A DNA stretch of 64,000 nt, from contig CAJXPD010000010.1 of assembly GCA_913057785.1 (NCBI GenBank), positions 1-64,000 on the forward strand. The letters run 5' to 3'. The stretch comes from an uncultured Lewinella sp. (lineage in GTDB: Bacteria; Bacteroidota; Bacteroidia; Chitinophagales; Saprospiraceae). Positions within the stretch are counted from its first letter, which is position 1, and the number at the start of each line of letters is the position of its first letter. The position numbers were made by a program, and so were the translations under genes. Below, piece after piece: positions 32,690-41,560 of the stretch. A model generated the notes under the pieces. The model was not told the DNA's origin. It saw only the letters and a list, made by a program, of their open reading frames with translations, and searched no databases.

Positions 32690-33625
32690 ATGCCACAAGC
32701 TCTCTTATTCGACCATGATGGCGGTGTCGATGACTTGCTATCACTCATGCTCGTCCTTACGATGGACCATATCGACCTGAAAGGGGTCTCCATCACTCCT
32801 GCAGATTGCATTGGTGACTATGCCGAGGAAAGCACGCGAAAACTGCTGCAACTGTTTTCGCAATCTAAGGTGCCCGTGGCACGTGGTAATTATCATGGCA
32901 TCAATGCTTTTCCCCTGGAGTGGCGCGCAGGCCCGATGGTGGTCAATGCCATGCCCTTGATGATCAATGTGGAGATAGCGAAACCGACGGAGGTGCTGGA
33001 GAGTGTGGAGCTACTGGCACAAGAACTCCAAAAGGCTGAGGAGTCCATCGCGGTGTTAATGACCGGCCCCTGCTCTAACCTAGTGCGTACCTTGCAAAGG
33101 TATCCGGAACTAAGCACCAAGGTAAAGGAAGTGATTTGGATGGGGGGAGCCGTAGATACGGGAGGAAATGTAGTTACGTACAATCACAATAGCACGGCAG
33201 AATGGAATGTCTTCTGGGACCCGATTAGTTCCAAAAGGCTGTTTGAGTCTGGTATCCCTATTACCCTCTTTCCATTAGATGTGACCAATTCCGTACCGGT
33301 CAATTATAGCTTTCTGAAGGACCTGGCCAGAATTGCGGACTATGATGCGGCCAATTTGGCTGGACAGTTTTGGGCCAGTACCCTAAACACCATCCCTGCT
33401 TATGAGTATACGTACTACATGTGGGATATTTTAGCCACAAGTTACCTTGGTATTCCAGACGCATTCGAATTTGAAGAAATCCCCTTGAAGGTGGCTACGC
33501 AAGCTCCAAATGCGGGTCAGACCATACGATTAAAGGAAGGTGAGTATAAGGCCAAGGTGGCTATGAAGGTGGATAAGGATCGCTTCTATCAATACCTCTT
33601 ACAACAATTCAGTATAAACTTTTAA
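32690..33625 (+). CDS. Inosine/uridine-preferring nucleoside hydrolase
   Basis: 311 residues. The N-terminal Ca-binding motif D8-H-D10-G-G-V-D14-D15 is the IU-NH signature DxDxxx[14 protein letters not shown] and [14 protein letters not shown] follow, and AEWNVFWDP supplies the NxxxDP pattern of the ribose site. The central Asp of '[11 protein letters not shown]' replaces the final metal Asp position. It hydrolyses ribonucleosides to base plus ribose. It has no signal peptide, so it is cytosolic. It lies between the deoxyribosyltransferase-like and NudK genes with gaps of 43 and 14 bases. Confidence 0.92.
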   Translation: MPQALLFDHDGGVDDLLSLMLVLTMDHIDLKGVSITPADCIGDYAEESTRKLLQLFSQSKVPVARGNYHGINAFPLEWRAGPMVVNAMPLMINVEIAKPTEVLESVELLAQELQKAEESIAVLMTGPCSNLVRTLQRYPELSTKVKEVIWMGGAVDTGGNVVTYNHNSTAEWNVFWDPISSKRLFESGIPITLFPLDVTNSVPVNYSFLKDLARIADYDAANLAGQFWASTLNTIPAYEYTYYMWDILATSYLGIPDAFEFEEIPLKVATQAPNAGQTIRLKEGEYKAKVAMKVDKDRFYQYLLQQFSINF

Positions 33626-33639
33626 CCTCTTTTGAACAA

Positions 33640-34221
33640 ATGAATAACCCCAAAGTAAAGATCAATCAGGTAGAATTACTTTCTGACAATTGGTATACGC
33701 TCCGAAAGTATAATTTTGACTTTCAAAAAGAAGATGGGAGCTGGGAAACACAGGAAAGAGAAGCCTACGACCGGGGCAATGGCGCCGCTATATTGTTGTA
33801 CAATGTAGAGCAAAAAACGGTGATTCTCACGCGCCAATTCCGCATGCCCACCTACGTCAATGGAAATGAATCTGGGCTACTGATAGAGGCTTGCGCTGGG
33901 CTCCTGGATGAAGACAATCCCGAGGATTGCATCCGGCGAGAAACAGAAGAAGAAACAGGTTATCAGATCGCTGAGGTAGAGAAAGTAATGGAGGTCTATA
34001 TGTCCCCAGGTTCCGTGACGGAAATACTGTATCTCTTTATCGCTGCTTACGACAAACAAATGAAAATCCATGATGGTGGCGGCGTGGCAGACGAACAGGA
34101 AAATATTGAAGTGCTAGAAATCCCCTTTGACGAGGCCTTTAAGATGATTAAGACCGGCGACATCAAGGATGCTAAGACGGTTCTTTTGCTTCAGCATTTA
34201 AAACTTCGCCAAATCCTCTAG
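33640..34221 (+). CDS. nudK: NudK-type Nudix hydrolase (GDP-mannose pyrophosphatase family)
   Basis: 193 residues, closely similar to Escherichia coli NudK throughout: [52 protein letters not shown]. The Nudix box is [22 protein letters not shown], with the one-residue-short spacing typical of NudK. MSPGSVTE and [39 protein letters not shown] also match. NudK hydrolyses GDP-mannose and other NDP-sugars, including ADP-ribose-like compounds with lower preference. Last gene of the operon; its role there is presumably cleavage of a nucleotide diphosphate conjugate. Confidence 0.9.
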   Translation: MNNPKVKINQVELLSDNWYTLRKYNFDFQKEDGSWETQEREAYDRGNGAAILLYNVEQKTVILTRQFRMPTYVNGNESGLLIEACAGLLDEDNPEDCIRRETEEETGYQIAEVEKVMEVYMSPGSVTEILYLFIAAYDKQMKIHDGGGVADEQENIEVLEIPFDEAFKMIKTGDIKDAKTVLLLQHLKLRQIL

Positions 34222-34772
34222 GACGCTAGGAAGTACTTCTTGAAATACAAATCCTTTGCTATCAAAGTATTAACTGGAGGAGACGCTATTTTAAAAAGTA
34301 AGGTGTTTGCAAAATCTGAGCAAAGATTAATTTATTTTTTGCTTTTTTCAATATAAAGATATAATTTGCTCACAGTTAATAGCGTTACTATTCTCACAGC
34401 TTCAATTCTAACCACATTTCCCCAGCAGTTAAACATCGCTACGTCCTTGTAGTGATCTTGTATTATCACTCAGTTAAGTTATACCATAGATATTAGGAAA
34501 GTAAATTATAATCCAATATCGCACCCAACACAGATACACTTCTACACAATTTTATACCCGATTGCGAATAAAAGACTGCATATGAGTCTTTTACACAGCT
34601 ATTACTGGAACAATACACCAAGTTTGTTCGCTCGTAATGCTTACGAATCTTCTACTTGGTTCAGGTAGACCTGGATCGGCGGAAGATGTATTTGCCTATG
34701 CTAATGATCTAGACTTAATCGTCTTTAGGTCAACCAAAATCGTATTGTGTTAAACAAATAGAATTATCGTAC
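34222..34772. other. 551-bp intergenic leader of the peptide cluster
   Basis: A promoter-like pair lies at 34338-34368 (see separate entry), giving a leader of about 400 nt before the VKOR gene. It includes a perfect hairpin AAAAGACT/AGTCTTTT (34570-34577 with 34585-34592), TCGTAA-TGC-TTACGA (34632-34646) and ACCAAGT/ACTTGGT (34618-34624 with 34653-34659). A 28-codon frame, 34582-34668, spans these hairpins (MSLLHSYYWNNTPS start); it could be a leader peptide or chance. No RNA family was recognised. Confidence 0.5.
34338..34368 (+). promoter_or_regulatory. Candidate Bacteroidota promoter for the peptide cluster
   Basis: TTTG (34338-34341) is followed after 18 bases by TATAATTTG (34360-34368), close to the TTTG-N19-TAnnTTTG consensus. 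Transcription would begin near 34375. Confidence 0.45.
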
Positions 34773-36359
34773 ATGGTCACCAATCCCTATGAGGTATTAG
34801 ATTTATTCTTGCAAAAGAATAAATACTATTTCAATAAAAGAGAATTACAACTACAACTAGAAGCCCATCCGAATTATCCTAGTGTTAGGTCCTTTACGGA
34901 CATCTTAGACTTCTATCGCGTAGAACACATTGCCGCAACTGTTCCGGAGGAAAGCTTCGATGAACTCCCAAATTGCTGGTTAGCTGTAGTTTCGCCAAAG
35001 GGCTTCCGTCAGATTGCCATGGTAGAAAGGCAAGTCGATCAGGTCAAACTAGTCTCAGAGGATGGCCGTACAAACCTTACAAAAGCTGAATTTCTTAAGC
35101 AGTGGGAAGGTGTAATACTGGCTGTCGAACCAAATGAAAACACCAGCTCTAGTTGGCGAAGCTCATCTTTTACTACTATTCTCATTGTCTTGTTGTCAGT
35201 CTGTATCGGAGCTAACCTATGGGCACAAGGGGTGGGATGGCCTTCCATTCTATACACCCTACTATCTGCTGTGGGTCTCTATTTGTCCATTTTGGTGCTC
35301 AAGGCAGAGCTCGGTTTTCAATCTGCCGTGACGGATAAGTGGTGCCGGATCAATGAAGCGACAGATTGTACGGAGGTAATCACCAGTAAAGGAAGTAAGC
35401 TTCCAATGAATGTTTCCTTAGGAGATTTAGCGTTGATTTACTTCCTCCTAACAATATGTACAACGGCAATTCTAGCGGCTCCTGCCATCTCATTTTACCC
35501 ACTAGCCTTGGCTTCATTACCTATCATCCTCTACACGCTCTTGTATCAGTGGAGAGAGGTGAAGAAATGGTGCACACTTTGTCTGGGTATTAGTGCCGTT
35601 TTACTGGCCCAATTCCTAGTGTTGCATTTAGCTGATCGATCCATAGAGCTAGCCGCGTCGACTTACATCAGCATAGCTGGACTATTCTTACTCCTTAGTC
35701 TGGCTTGGCGGTATACTAAATCGCTGCTTCAGGAACACCAGGGCTTTAAGAAGGAGGCGTTAGAGTACTCCAGTTTCAAAAAAGAAGCCGATAACTTCAA
35801 ACCTTTGCTCCAGGCTCAAAAACAATTCCAGCTATCAAGCATGGATCACGGTAGCGCGTTGATCATGGGTAATCCAAATGCTAAATTTAAATTATATGCT
35901 GTCACCAACCCATCTTGCACCTACTGTCAGCCTACCTTTCTGGGCTACCAAAAGTTGTTGGAGCGGTATGGAGATCGCGTAAGCTTGGTGTTGCGCTTCA
36001 ATGTTAGCCTGGAAGATAGTAGCAGCCCCACTTTACATATCGCAGCTCATACGGTAGCCATCTACAAAAATCTTGGGCCCGCCAAAGCTTTAAAGGCACT
36101 GGCTGAATGGTTCCAAGATCAGAACTTTGAAGCTTGGCAAGCTAAATACGGCCAAAACTTAGAAACCGGTGCCATCAATATTCTTCAGCAGCATCGAGAT
36201 TGGTGCAATGAGCAAGGCCTCATTTTCACACCCGTCAGCATCTTACACGAATATCTCCTGCCTCCATATTACAACATGGAGGATATATATTACCTATTGG
36301 AAGATCTTCTTCCCCAATTAAGTACGACAAATAATGAGGTAGAGGAAGTGGCTGCTTAG
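34773..36359 (+). CDS. C39-like / VKOR / thioredoxin three-domain membrane protein
   Basis: 528 residues. Residues 1-120 are a C39-peptidase-like domain (LEAHPNYPSVRSFTDILDFYRV, FLKQWEGVILAVEP) without a catalytic Cys. Membrane residues about 130-315 form a VKOR domain with both redox pairs: C191-x7-C199 and C267-TL-C270. A thioredoxin/DsbA-type domain follows (about 345-510) with active site C382-T-Y-C385 in NPSCTYCQPT. VKOR re-oxidises the thioredoxin partner and thus drives disulfide formation in exported proteins. The order gene-precursor-C39 exporter-HlyD shows it serves the Cys-rich peptide at 36455. The inactive C39 domain probably docks the leader peptide (inference). Confidence 0.92.
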   Translation: MVTNPYEVLDLFLQKNKYYFNKRELQLQLEAHPNYPSVRSFTDILDFYRVEHIAATVPEESFDELPNCWLAVVSPKGFRQIAMVERQVDQVKLVSEDGRTNLTKAEFLKQWEGVILAVEPNENTSSSWRSSSFTTILIVLLSVCIGANLWAQGVGWPSILYTLLSAVGLYLSILVLKAELGFQSAVTDKWCRINEATDCTEVITSKGSKLPMNVSLGDLALIYFLLTICTTAILAAPAISFYPLALASLPIILYTLLYQWREVKKWCTLCLGISAVLLAQFLVLHLADRSIELAASTYISIAGLFLLLSLAWRYTKSLLQEHQGFKKEALEYSSFKKEADNFKPLLQAQKQFQLSSMDHGSALIMGNPNAKFKLYAVTNPSCTYCQPTFLGYQKLLERYGDRVSLVLRFNVSLEDSSSPTLHIAAHTVAIYKNLGPAKALKALAEWFQDQNFEAWQAKYGQNLETGAINILQQHRDWCNEQGLIFTPVSILHEYLLPPYYNMEDIYYLLEDLLPQLSTTNNEVEEVAA

Positions 36360-36454
36360 CGCTATAGTACGCTATTTCCTCCCTCTGTCACACATCCTAT
36401 TCGAATCCGGATTTCTCTATTTATAACCAAATTATTTCATCAAATTTTTCTTGT

Positions 36455-36643
36455 ATGAAAAAGCAAATCTTGAGTTTGAAAGACGCTAAAGTATTAGACA
36501 AAGCAAAGCAAAAGGAAATCAATGGCGGTCGCCCTGGTTGTTTATCTAATTGTTCCGGACAACCGAATGGCACCATGTGTTGCATGGGTGGCCACCCTGG
36601 TTGCCCTGGTTACTGCATCAGTAACCAATGCATGCCTTGGTAA
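36455..36643 (+). CDS. Double-glycine leader precursor of a Cys-rich secreted peptide
   Basis: 62 residues. The leader MKKQILSLKDAKVLDKAKQ...NG-G (1-25) has the Bacteroidota bacteriocin-type pattern and ends in G24-G25. The predicted 37-residue core (R26-W62) is rich in Gly, Pro and Asn and holds seven Cys, including one CC pair, spaced for disulfides. It lies between the VKOR/thioredoxin gene and the C39 exporter gene, which should remove the leader during export. No lanthipeptide, radical-SAM or cyclodehydratase enzyme is encoded nearby, so disulfides are the likely modification. The activity (bacteriocin, signal or effector) is unknown. Confidence 0.85.
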   Translation: MKKQILSLKDAKVLDKAKQKEINGGRPGCLSNCSGQPNGTMCCMGGHPGCPGYCISNQCMPW

Positions 36644-36656
36644 CATAAATCACCGC

Positions 36657-36683
36657 AGCAGGTCCGAGTTTCTTGGGCCTGCT
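36657..36683 (+). terminator. Hairpin between precursor and exporter genes
   Basis: AGCAGGTCC (36657-36665) pairs with 36675-36683 with one wobble around a 9-nt loop. There is no T-run. Its place, 13 bases after the precursor stop, suggests a leaky terminator or an mRNA stabiliser that raises precursor over exporter levels. Confidence 0.4.
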
Positions 36684-36727
36684 CTACCTCATCAGTCCAC
36701 GACCAATTTGACCGTAGAATCAGATTC

Positions 36728-38920
36728 ATGCCGACCTTCCCATTTTATAAACAATCCGAAACCAAAGACTGTGGCCCTACTTGCTTAAAGATTATCTCAA
36801 AGCACTATGGGAAACTAGTGGATATTCAGTCTTTGCGAGAACTTGCAGAAACGACCAGAATGGGCAGTAATTTGTTTGGCGTCAGTACAGCAGCGGAGGC
36901 CATCGGGTTTCGCAGTTTGGCCTTACAAGTCAATTATCAGCAATTGCGCCAAGCTCAACTTCCTTGCATTCTCCATTGGAATCATGACCACTTCGTGGTA
37001 CTGTACAAGATAAAGCGAGACCGGATCTATATCTCAGATCCTGGCCATGGATTAATTCACTATGTTAAAGATGATTTCCTTCAGAGATGGGTAAGTCAAT
37101 CCGCTTCCGAGGAAACACAAGAGGGGATAGCTCTTCTCTTGGAACCTACCCCTCAATTTTACGAAGAGGATACCCTCGCTGAAGAACCCTCAACCTTTAA
37201 CCTAGCTTACTTATCGCGTTATCTTTTTAAGTATAAAAACCTAGTCGTTCAACTCATCATTGGACTACTGGCTGCTAGTTTATTGCAACTGATTTTCCCC
37301 TTCCTCACACAAAGCGTCGTAGATATTGGGATTAAGCACCAGGACATTAACTTCATTTACCTGATTCTATTTGCTCAACTGGCCCTTTTCTTTGGTAAAA
37401 CAGCGGTTGAAGTATTGAGAAGATGGATATTGCTTCACCTCAGTACACGGATAAATATCTCGCTAGTATCTGACTTCTTCATTAAGCTCATGAGCCTTCC
37501 TATCGCTTACTTCGACACCAAGATGACCGGCGATATTTTACAACGCATCAACGATCACAAGCGCATCGAAAGGATACTCACTACCTCCTCTATTAGCGTG
37601 CTATTCTCTCTGGTTAATTTACTCATTTTCGGCTTGGTGTTAGCCTACTATGATCTTCGCATTTTCGCCATCTTCTTAATCGGAAGCCTGCTCTACTTTG
37701 GATGGATCTTACTGTTTTTTAGAAAGCGCAAAAAACTAGACTACAAGCAGTTTGCCGAGATCAGCAAGGAACAGAGCAAAGTCATTGAAATGATCAATGG
37801 TATGCAAGAGGTGAAGCTGCACAATGCTGAACGCCAGAAACGCTGGGGCTGGGAACATGTACAAGCCCGTTTGTTCAAGGTTTCCATCCAAAACCTGGCC
37901 TTGGAACAATACCAAAGTGTGGGCTCTTCCTTTATCAATGAGCTCAAAAATATCTTCATTACCATTGTTGCTGCCTTGCTTGTGATTCAAGGGGAGATCA
38001 CCCTAGGAATGATGTTGGCTATCGCGTTTATCGTTGGACAGTTGAATGCTCCTATCGGTCAATTGATCAACTTCCTACGAGAGCTACAGGATGCCAAAAT
38101 TTCCCTAGAACGCCTGGGTGAAATACATCAATTGAAAGCAGAAGAAGATCCGCTTGATCAAAAGATCAAAGCATTGCCCAGGGGCCTAGATTTACAGCTT
38201 AAAAGCCTCAGTTTCCGCTACAAAGGCACTGATCAATATGTATTGCAGAATCTAAGTTTTAAAATTCCTGCGAATAAGGTAACTGCGATTGTCGGTGTGA
38301 GCGGGAGTGGAAAAACTACCTTGATGAAACTTCTCCTGAAGTTCTACCATCCACAAGCAGGTGGGGTGGACTATGGCCCTTTTGACCTCAAAAACATATC
38401 TCAGCCCAGCTGGCGAGATAAGGTGGGAGTGGTCATGCAGGAGGGCTACATCTTTAACGATACCATCGCCAACAACATCGCAGTAGGCCAGCCATACGTA
38501 GATAAAGAACGATTACGGTTAGCTGTAGATGTGGCTAATATCCGAGACTACATCGAGCGGCTTCCGCTGACTTACAACACCCCCATTGGGATGGAAGGAA
38601 TGGGATTAAGCACTGGCCAAAAGCAACGTTTGCTCATTGCGCGGGCGGTATATAAGGACCCTGATATCCTTTTCTTTGACGAAGCTACCTCCGCACTGGA
38701 TGCCAATAATGAAAAGGTCATCATGGAAAAACTCAATCGATTTTTCACGGATAAAACAGTACTGATTATTGCACATCGCTTAAGTACGGTGAAAAATGCC
38801 CATCAGATAGTGGTTTTAAATCAAGGGAGAGTGGTCGAATTGGGAGACCATCGAAATTTGGTAGCGCAAGGAGGATATTATTACCAATTGGTTAAAAATC
38901 AACTAGAACTTGGTAACTAA
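36728..38920 (+). CDS. C39 peptidase-containing ABC exporter (peptide secretion)
   Basis: 730 residues. The N-terminal C39 domain (1-130) has the full triad: Q9 and C15 in QSETKDCGPTC, H88 in NHDHFVVLY and D104 in ISDPGHG. The membrane domain (about 165-440) has six helices. The ABC ATPase has Walker A GVSGSGKT, signature LSTGQKQ and Walker B ILFFDEATSALD. It cleaves the leader after Gly-Gly and exports the core. It overlaps nothing and is followed by the HlyD gene starting 2 bases after its stop. The likely substrate is the 36455 peptide. Confidence 0.95.
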   Translation: MPTFPFYKQSETKDCGPTCLKIISKHYGKLVDIQSLRELAETTRMGSNLFGVSTAAEAIGFRSLALQVNYQQLRQAQLPCILHWNHDHFVVLYKIKRDRIYISDPGHGLIHYVKDDFLQRWVSQSASEETQEGIALLLEPTPQFYEEDTLAEEPSTFNLAYLSRYLFKYKNLVVQLIIGLLAASLLQLIFPFLTQSVVDIGIKHQDINFIYLILFAQLALFFGKTAVEVLRRWILLHLSTRINISLVSDFFIKLMSLPIAYFDTKMTGDILQRINDHKRIERILTTSSISVLFSLVNLLIFGLVLAYYDLRIFAIFLIGSLLYFGWILLFFRKRKKLDYKQFAEISKEQSKVIEMINGMQEVKLHNAERQKRWGWEHVQARLFKVSIQNLALEQYQSVGSSFINELKNIFITIVAALLVIQGEITLGMMLAIAFIVGQLNAPIGQLINFLRELQDAKISLERLGEIHQLKAEEDPLDQKIKALPRGLDLQLKSLSFRYKGTDQYVLQNLSFKIPANKVTAIVGVSGSGKTTLMKLLLKFYHPQAGGVDYGPFDLKNISQPSWRDKVGVVMQEGYIFNDTIANNIAVGQPYVDKERLRLAVDVANIRDYIERLPLTYNTPIGMEGMGLSTGQKQRLLIARAVYKDPDILFFDEATSALDANNEKVIMEKLNRFFTDKTVLIIAHRLSTVKNAHQIVVLNQGRVVELGDHRNLVAQGGYYYQLVKNQLELGN

Positions 38921-38921
38921 C

Positions 38922-40220
38922 ATGGAAGCAGACCAACTTGATCAAATACAATTGAGGAGTGAAGAAGTCCAGGAAATTCTCACGCGGGTACCACACTGGT
39001 TAGTGCGCTGGGGCAATCTAGTGATCTTCGGCATATTAATGATGCTCTTGTATCTATCTTGGGTGATCAAATACCCAGATATTATTACAGCGGAAGCCAG
39101 CTTGACCACAGTCATCCCGCCCCAAAAGGAGTACGCCAATGCTTCCGGGCGCCTAGAAATCATCTTTGTTGGCAATAATGAAACGGTCGAAGAGGGCCAA
39201 AAATTAGCCGTCATTGAAAACACAGCGAGCACAAAAGATGTGTTGCGCCTGCAAGAGATTGTAGATCAGATAGCCCTCAATCAATCCACCTTCTATTTCC
39301 CATTTGACTCCCTTCCGGTCTTACTTTTAGGTGAGATCGAAACATCATTTACGCAATTCGAAACGGACTACTACAGCTATTTACTCAACAAAGAATGGGA
39401 TCCTTTCCAGGTCGAAGAAAGTGCCAATGCCATCTCTGAGACGGAACTTCGCCAACGCTTATTCGCCTTGCAACAGCAAATGGAGCTGGGAGAGAAAGAA
39501 CTAAGCATTAAAGCAACGGACCTCCGGCGTCAGGAACAACTATACAAAGATGGCGCAATCTCTCAAATGGACTTGGAAGAGAAACAGCTATCATTCGTGC
39601 AGGCCCAAAAAAACCAAAACAACATTGTTCTTTCTATTTCTCAGATCAAACAAGCCATAGGCGAAGCGCAGAAGCGAAGTCAAGCTACCAAGATCAACCG
39701 GAATAAGACCGAATTAGCCTTACTCAAAACTGTGATTCGTTCCTTTCAGCAATTGAAAAATGCTATTAAAGATTGGGAGCTGAAGTACGTACTACAATCC
39801 GAGATTGAGGGCCAAGTTAGCTTTCTCGACTACTATACTGCCAATCAAGTCGTCCGACAGGGGGATCTAGTCTTCACCCTCATCCCTGCAGATAACCGAG
39901 CGTACCTAGCTCGCCTGCGCGCACCTAAGCAGAACGCAGGCAAGCTAGCAAAAGGCCAAGCCGTCAATATCCGAGTGGATAATTATCCCAGTGATGAATT
40001 TGGCGTGCTGAAAGGTGTAGTTCAACACGTTTCTCCTTTGACTGATCGAGACGGCAACTACATTCTTGAAGTACAGCTCCCTGACAACTTGATCACGAGC
40101 TATAATCAGTCCATTGAATTTCGACAGGAGATGACCGGCTCTGCAGAGATCATCACAGAAGATCTACGATTGATAGACCGTTTCTTTTATCAACTTCGTC
40201 AAATCCTCCATCGGACTTAA
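38922..40220 (+). CDS. HlyD-family secretion periplasmic adaptor
   Basis: 432 residues from the ATG at 38922; the TTG at 38910 overlaps the exporter stop and is disfavoured. An N-terminal membrane helix (ILMMLLYLSWVI) is followed by a biotinyl/lipoyl-like half (ANASGRLEIIFVGNNETVEEGQKLAVI), a long coiled-coil arm (about 120-270), a return lipoyl/beta-barrel half, and AKGQAVNIRVDNYP as in bacteriocin export adaptors. It bridges the C39 exporter to an outer-membrane factor that is not encoded in this cluster. Last gene of the peptide unit, it ends 3 bases from the convergent TlpA-like gene. Confidence 0.93.
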   Translation: MEADQLDQIQLRSEEVQEILTRVPHWLVRWGNLVIFGILMMLLYLSWVIKYPDIITAEASLTTVIPPQKEYANASGRLEIIFVGNNETVEEGQKLAVIENTASTKDVLRLQEIVDQIALNQSTFYFPFDSLPVLLLGEIETSFTQFETDYYSYLLNKEWDPFQVEESANAISETELRQRLFALQQQMELGEKELSIKATDLRRQEQLYKDGAISQMDLEEKQLSFVQAQKNQNNIVLSISQIKQAIGEAQKRSQATKINRNKTELALLKTVIRSFQQLKNAIKDWELKYVLQSEIEGQVSFLDYYTANQVVRQGDLVFTLIPADNRAYLARLRAPKQNAGKLAKGQAVNIRVDNYPSDEFGVLKGVVQHVSPLTDRDGNYILEVQLPDNLITSYNQSIEFRQEMTGSAEIITEDLRLIDRFFYQLRQILHRT

Positions 40221-40223
40221 ATA

Positions 40224-41417
40224 CTACTTATCCGTCACCGTAGATAATTTGTAAAACTCCATGGTTCGCTTGGTTGCTTCAAGCGTTAAACCATAACTAG
40301 CTAGATCCGATTTGAGTCCTTGCAAGTCTGTTTGATTGAGCAGAAAATCATAGGTCTCTGTAAGTTCTGTTTTATCCTCAAACAAAAGGCCCATAGACTT
40401 TTCCAACTCAGTAAGGACAGAAGAGATATCCTGATTGGTAAATACCTTTTGATCACCTGCATCACTGACTCCAGACATTTCTCCTTCGGCCTTTTCTAGG
40501 CGATCAGCGTTTTCCACCACCAACTGATACACTACTGTTTCACGCTCTTCAGCCGTCATCTTAAGCCCCAAGGTGCGTAAGAATTGTTCCTTGATCTCCA
40601 TCATGGCTTCTTCTTTTCCGATGCCTGAACGGTTTACGTAACTGACATTGTAAAGTGTTTCCAGCATACCTTCTGGGGCATCAATCCTCCCCTGTCCTAT
40701 CCCCCAAAGATCGGCAAGCTGTTGGCCAAGACTGTTGCCCATTTTGAAATAGGCTTTGGGCAATGCATTAATGCCCATGGCCTTGGGATCTTCCGTCGCA
40801 GAGACCTTGAACAGGTATTTGATGTCCTTATTCTTCAGTAGGCCAAATACGGTCGAAAAGTCCTGTTCCGATGGAGCTGCAGGATTTTCATCCGATTCTT
40901 CCTCTTCAACTATTTCTATACTTGGCCCCGCCTGAAGGGGTTCACCAGCGAGGAATTGCGTGATGAGTGTAGCCGTCAAAAGTTCAGGGCTTCCGATCCA
41001 CTGAATGATTCCCGCCTTATCAATTAAGTAGGTAACAGGGATAGCATTGATTTGGAAAGCCTCATGAGTTTTACCGGCGGCATCAGTGACTACTGCTGAT
41101 TGAAAGTCAATCCTTTTTAAAGAGCGATTGATCTTATCTGGCTTCTCGTCTGACATCGAGAGGAACAAAAGCTCCTTATTCGTGGCAAATTCAGCTTTTA
41201 GTTCATTGAAATGGGGGACGGCTTTGATACAAGGGCCACACCAAGTAGCCCAAAAATCGACAACGATAGGCCGGCCCTCCAGAGATTTGTCGGCAGGTAC
41301 ATTCGCTAGCCAATCTGTGATGTTCAGAGATGGGGCTTTATCCCCAACAGATGGACCGGATTGAGCTACACAAATATTAACTAGAAATAAAAAGAGTAGA
41401 GCAGAGATTAAGCGCAT
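40224..41417 (-). CDS. TlpA-like thioredoxin fused to a DUF3738 (TIGR03435) domain
   Basis: 397 residues. A signal peptide (LISALLFLFLVNICVAQS) precedes a TlpA/ResA-type thioredoxin domain (about 25-155) with C60-G-P-C63 in FWATWCGPC and cis-Pro in NAIPVTYLI. After a Glu-rich linker comes a second domain (about 190-395) with features of DUF3738/TIGR03435 (MGNSLGQQLADLWG, LGLKMTAEERE). It is periplasmic, reducing or exchanging disulfides. It is convergent with the peptide export cluster. Co-location with a disulfide-using system may be meaningful but is not proof. It is monocistronic. Confidence 0.85.
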   Translation of the reverse strand: MRLISALLFLFLVNICVAQSGPSVGDKAPSLNITDWLANVPADKSLEGRPIVVDFWATWCGPCIKAVPHFNELKAEFATNKELLFLSMSDEKPDKINRSLKRIDFQSAVVTDAAGKTHEAFQINAIPVTYLIDKAGIIQWIGSPELLTATLITQFLAGEPLQAGPSIEIVEEEESDENPAAPSEQDFSTVFGLLKNKDIKYLFKVSATEDPKAMGINALPKAYFKMGNSLGQQLADLWGIGQGRIDAPEGMLETLYNVSYVNRSGIGKEEAMMEIKEQFLRTLGLKMTAEERETVVYQLVVENADRLEKAEGEMSGVSDAGDQKVFTNQDISSVLTELEKSMGLLFEDKTELTETYDFLLNQTDLQGLKSDLASYGLTLEATKRTMEFYKLSTVTDK

Positions 41418-41560
41418 GATTGTTTTGAGTTTTATAGATGAATACTAATCCTTCTTAATGGAATGCAATGGTAAGACGAAGGTCACAAAAAATAGTTTTA
41501 GATCCTGTCAGCAAATGAGCAGAACGATAGAATAGAAATGAGAGCGGGGGAAGGAAAAGA

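Noticed and set aside
34582-34668. 28-codon frame as a second precursor peptide
   Set aside because: No GG leader and no Cys; kept only as a possible leader peptide in the intergenic entry.
36522-36788. Overlapping 88-codon frame across the precursor peptide
   Set aside because: Overlaps the precursor and the exporter start; the double-glycine leader is in the other frame.
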